DNA from: Mycobacterium alsense
GTDB lineage: Bacteria; Actinomycetota; Actinomycetes; Mycobacteriales; Mycobacteriaceae
Assembly (NCBI RefSeq): GCF_002086635.1
Contig: NZ_MVHD01000037.1
Span: forward strand, 1-55,887
Direction of reading: 5' to 3'
Length of the DNA: 55,887 nt
The notes below the pieces were generated by a model, which saw only the letters and a program-made list of their open reading frames with translations, had not been told where the DNA came from and did not search any database. Shown piece by piece: positions 54,715-55,887 of the stretch (position 1 is its first letter; the number at the start of each line of letters is the position of its first letter). The position numbers were made by a program, and so were the translations under genes.

Positions 54715-54789
54715 CACGCTGCCTAACCTAACCGCGACGAGCGGGGCCCGCGAAACGCTCGGGTGAATAGCGCGCGGCGATGCGGCGTT

Positions 54790-54795
54790 TAAGCT
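54790..54795 (+). promoter_or_regulatory. -10 element of the cyclotransferase-like gene, leaderless
   Basis: TAAGCT, six bases before the GTG at 54802; no Shine-Dalgarno sequence. Confidence 0.5.
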
Positions 54796-54801
54796 TTCCC
54801 C

Positions 54802-55281
54802 GTGCCGCTCTACGCCGCGTACGGATCGAACATGGATCCCGAGCAGATGCTCAAGCGCGCACCGCACTCGCCGATGGCGGGTACGGGCTGGCTGCACGGG
54901 TGGCGGCTGACGTTCGGCGGCGAGGACATCGGCTGGGAGGGCGCGCTGGCCACGATCGTCGAGGACCCGGGTTCGAAGGTGTTCGTCGTGCTCTACGACA
55001 TGACGCCGGCCGACGAGTACAACCTCGACCGCTGGGAGGGCTCCGAGTTCGGGGTGCACAAGAAGATCCGCTGCCGGGTGGAGCGCATCTCGTCGGACAC
55101 CACCACCGACCCGGTGCTGGCGTGGCTGTACGTGCTCGACGCCTGGGAGGGCGGCCTGCCGTCGGCCCGCTACCTCGGCGTGATGGCCGACGCGGCCGAA
55201 ATCGCCGGCGCGCCAGAGGATTACGTGCACGACCTGCGCACGCGCCCGGCCCGCAACATCGGTCCGGGGACCGGCGCGTAG
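54802..55281 (+). CDS. Gamma-glutamylcyclotransferase-like protein (Rv3304 homologue)
   Basis: A 159-residue protein with the family start PLYAAYGSNMDPEQML, where YGSN forms the substrate loop, followed by LHGWRLTFGG and VLYDMTPADEYNLDRWEG, whose Glu lies near the place of the catalytic acid. Probably acts on gamma-glutamyl or similar amides; substrate unknown. Leaderless GTG start. The following PE_PGRS gene starts 18 nt later on the same strand. Confidence 0.88.
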   Translation: MPLYAAYGSNMDPEQMLKRAPHSPMAGTGWLHGWRLTFGGEDIGWEGALATIVEDPGSKVFVVLYDMTPADEYNLDRWEGSEFGVHKKIRCRVERISSDTTTDPVLAWLYVLDAWEGGLPSARYLGVMADAAEIAGAPEDYVHDLRTRPARNIGPGTGA

Positions 55282-55299
55282 GAGATCGGAGGCCACGGC

Positions 55300-55887
55300 G
55301 TGTCGTTCGTTTTCGCGGTGCCGGAAGTGGTCGAGTCGGCGGCGGCGGATCTGGCGGGCATCGGCTCGACGATCGCCGCGGCGACGTCGGCGGCGGCGGC
55401 CCCGACCACCGGGGTGGTCGCCGCGGCCGCGGATGAGGTGTCCCAAGCCGTCGCGGCGCTCTTCGGCGCGCACGCGGCCGAATATCAGGCGATCAGCGCC
55501 GGGGCGGCGGCGTTTCACCGCCAGTTCGTGCAGGCCATGACCGCGGGCGCGGGTTCCTACGCCCTCGCCGAGGCCGCCAACGCCTCGCCGCTGCAGGCCG
55601 TCGGCCAGGAGGTGCTCAACGCGGTCAACGCGCCCACCCTCGCGCTGTTCGGGCGGCCGCTGATCGGCAACGGCGCCAACGGGACAACGGTCTCCGGGGT
55701 GGGGCAGCCCGGCGGCCCCGGCGGCTTTTTGTACGGCGACGGCGGCAACGGCGGCGCTAGCACCCTGGCCGGCCTGCCCGGCGGCGCCGGCGGGCCCGGA
55801 GGGCTGTTCGGCAACGGCGGCGCCGGCGGGGTCGGCGGAACCGGCGGGACGGGGGGCGCCGGCGGGGCCGGCGGGCTGCTGTTCGGC
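55300..55887 (+). CDS. PE_PGRS family protein, 5' part only
   Basis: GTG at 55300 with GGAGG about eight bases upstream opens a frame that runs off the window (196 codons). Residues 1-95 form a PE domain: MSFVFAVPEVVESAAADLAGIG, then the YxxxD/E-like region AAEYQAISAGAAAFHRQFVQAM. A linker LFGRPLIGNGANG is followed from about 130 by Gly-Gly-Ala/Gly-Asn repeats (GGNGGAS, GNGGAGGVGGTGG), the start of a PGRS tract. Exported by type VII secretion in related species; function not assignable. Confidence 0.93.
   Translation, partial: MSFVFAVPEVVESAAADLAGIGSTIAAATSAAAAPTTGVVAAAADEVSQAVAALFGAHAAEYQAISAGAAAFHRQFVQAMTAGAGSYALAEAANASPLQAVGQEVLNAVNAPTLALFGRPLIGNGANGTTVSGVGQPGGPGGFLYGDGGNGGASTLAGLPGGAGGPGGLFGNGGAGGVGGTGGTGGAGGAGGLLFG

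Overview
The window is chromosomal DNA of a slow-growing Mycobacterium. It has high GC, many GTG starts, PPE and PE_PGRS genes, mycolate-linked acyl-CoA carboxylase genes, and long gene-by-gene collinearity (recalled from memory, not searched) with M. tuberculosis Rv3271c to Rv3304. A PE_PGRS gene at the right edge and several differences in gene content argue against the M. tuberculosis complex. As far as I recall the M. avium complex lacks PE_PGRS genes, so a different non-tuberculous slow grower is more likely. The species cannot be fixed from the sequence alone.

Layout. 1-3.4 kb: end of a PPE gene, an Rv3271c-like membrane protein, a SAM methyltransferase and a CoA-transferase. 3.4-11.9 kb: a phosphate uptake and sensing cluster, pknD-pstS2 reading left and pstB-pstS-pstS1-pstC-pstA reading right, with 11-bp direct repeats of PHO-box type between them. 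In M. tuberculosis this cluster lies elsewhere (Rv0931c-Rv0936). Here it sits between the Rv3272 and fadE25 homologues and carries two tandem pstS1-type genes. 11.9-22.9 kb: fadE25, purE-purK, GtrA and PH-domain membrane proteins, birA, then accD5-accE5-maf, sseA-sufE-like and accA3. BirA, AccD5, AccE5 and AccA3 together make the biotin-dependent acyl-CoA carboxylase. 22.9-26.3 kb: a SigF island (STAS protein, sigF, rsbW, a holin-like protein, a UsfY-like protein, an Rv3289c-like protein). Each transcription unit is preceded by a GTT(T/C/G/A)-N15-17-GGGTA(T/G) element. 26.3-30.4 kb: lysine catabolism and persistence genes lat, lrpA and pcd, with a decayed hglS/DUF1338 gene between lrpA and pcd.

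30.4-42.7 kb: a methyltransferase, a TetR regulator, DNA repair genes lhr-nei, the esterase lipoprotein lpqC surrounded by three small secreted DUF732 proteins, and the DUF1269-sulfatase fusion atsB. 42.8-50.6 kb: an accessory block with a CBS protein, a P1B-type ATPase fused to a C-terminal hemerythrin domain, two tandem PPE genes, a metallo-beta-lactamase-fold protein and a 13E12-type DUF222/HNH protein whose start codon lies inside a perfect mycobacterial SOS box. 50.6-55.9 kb: an RluA-type pseudouridine synthase, glpD2, lpdA, a gamma-glutamylcyclotransferase-like protein and the start of a PE_PGRS gene. phoY1, which lies between the first two of these genes in M. tuberculosis, is absent.

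Recurring themes are leaderless promoters (a TANNNT hexamer 6-7 nt before the start codon at about ten genes), short tandem repeats in 5' leaders or signal sequences (8751-8800, 1242-1272, 7606-7653, 18591-18680), and four-base start/stop overlaps inside operons. No tRNA, rRNA, insertion sequence or CRISPR array was seen, and no gene-free stretch exceeds 300 bases.
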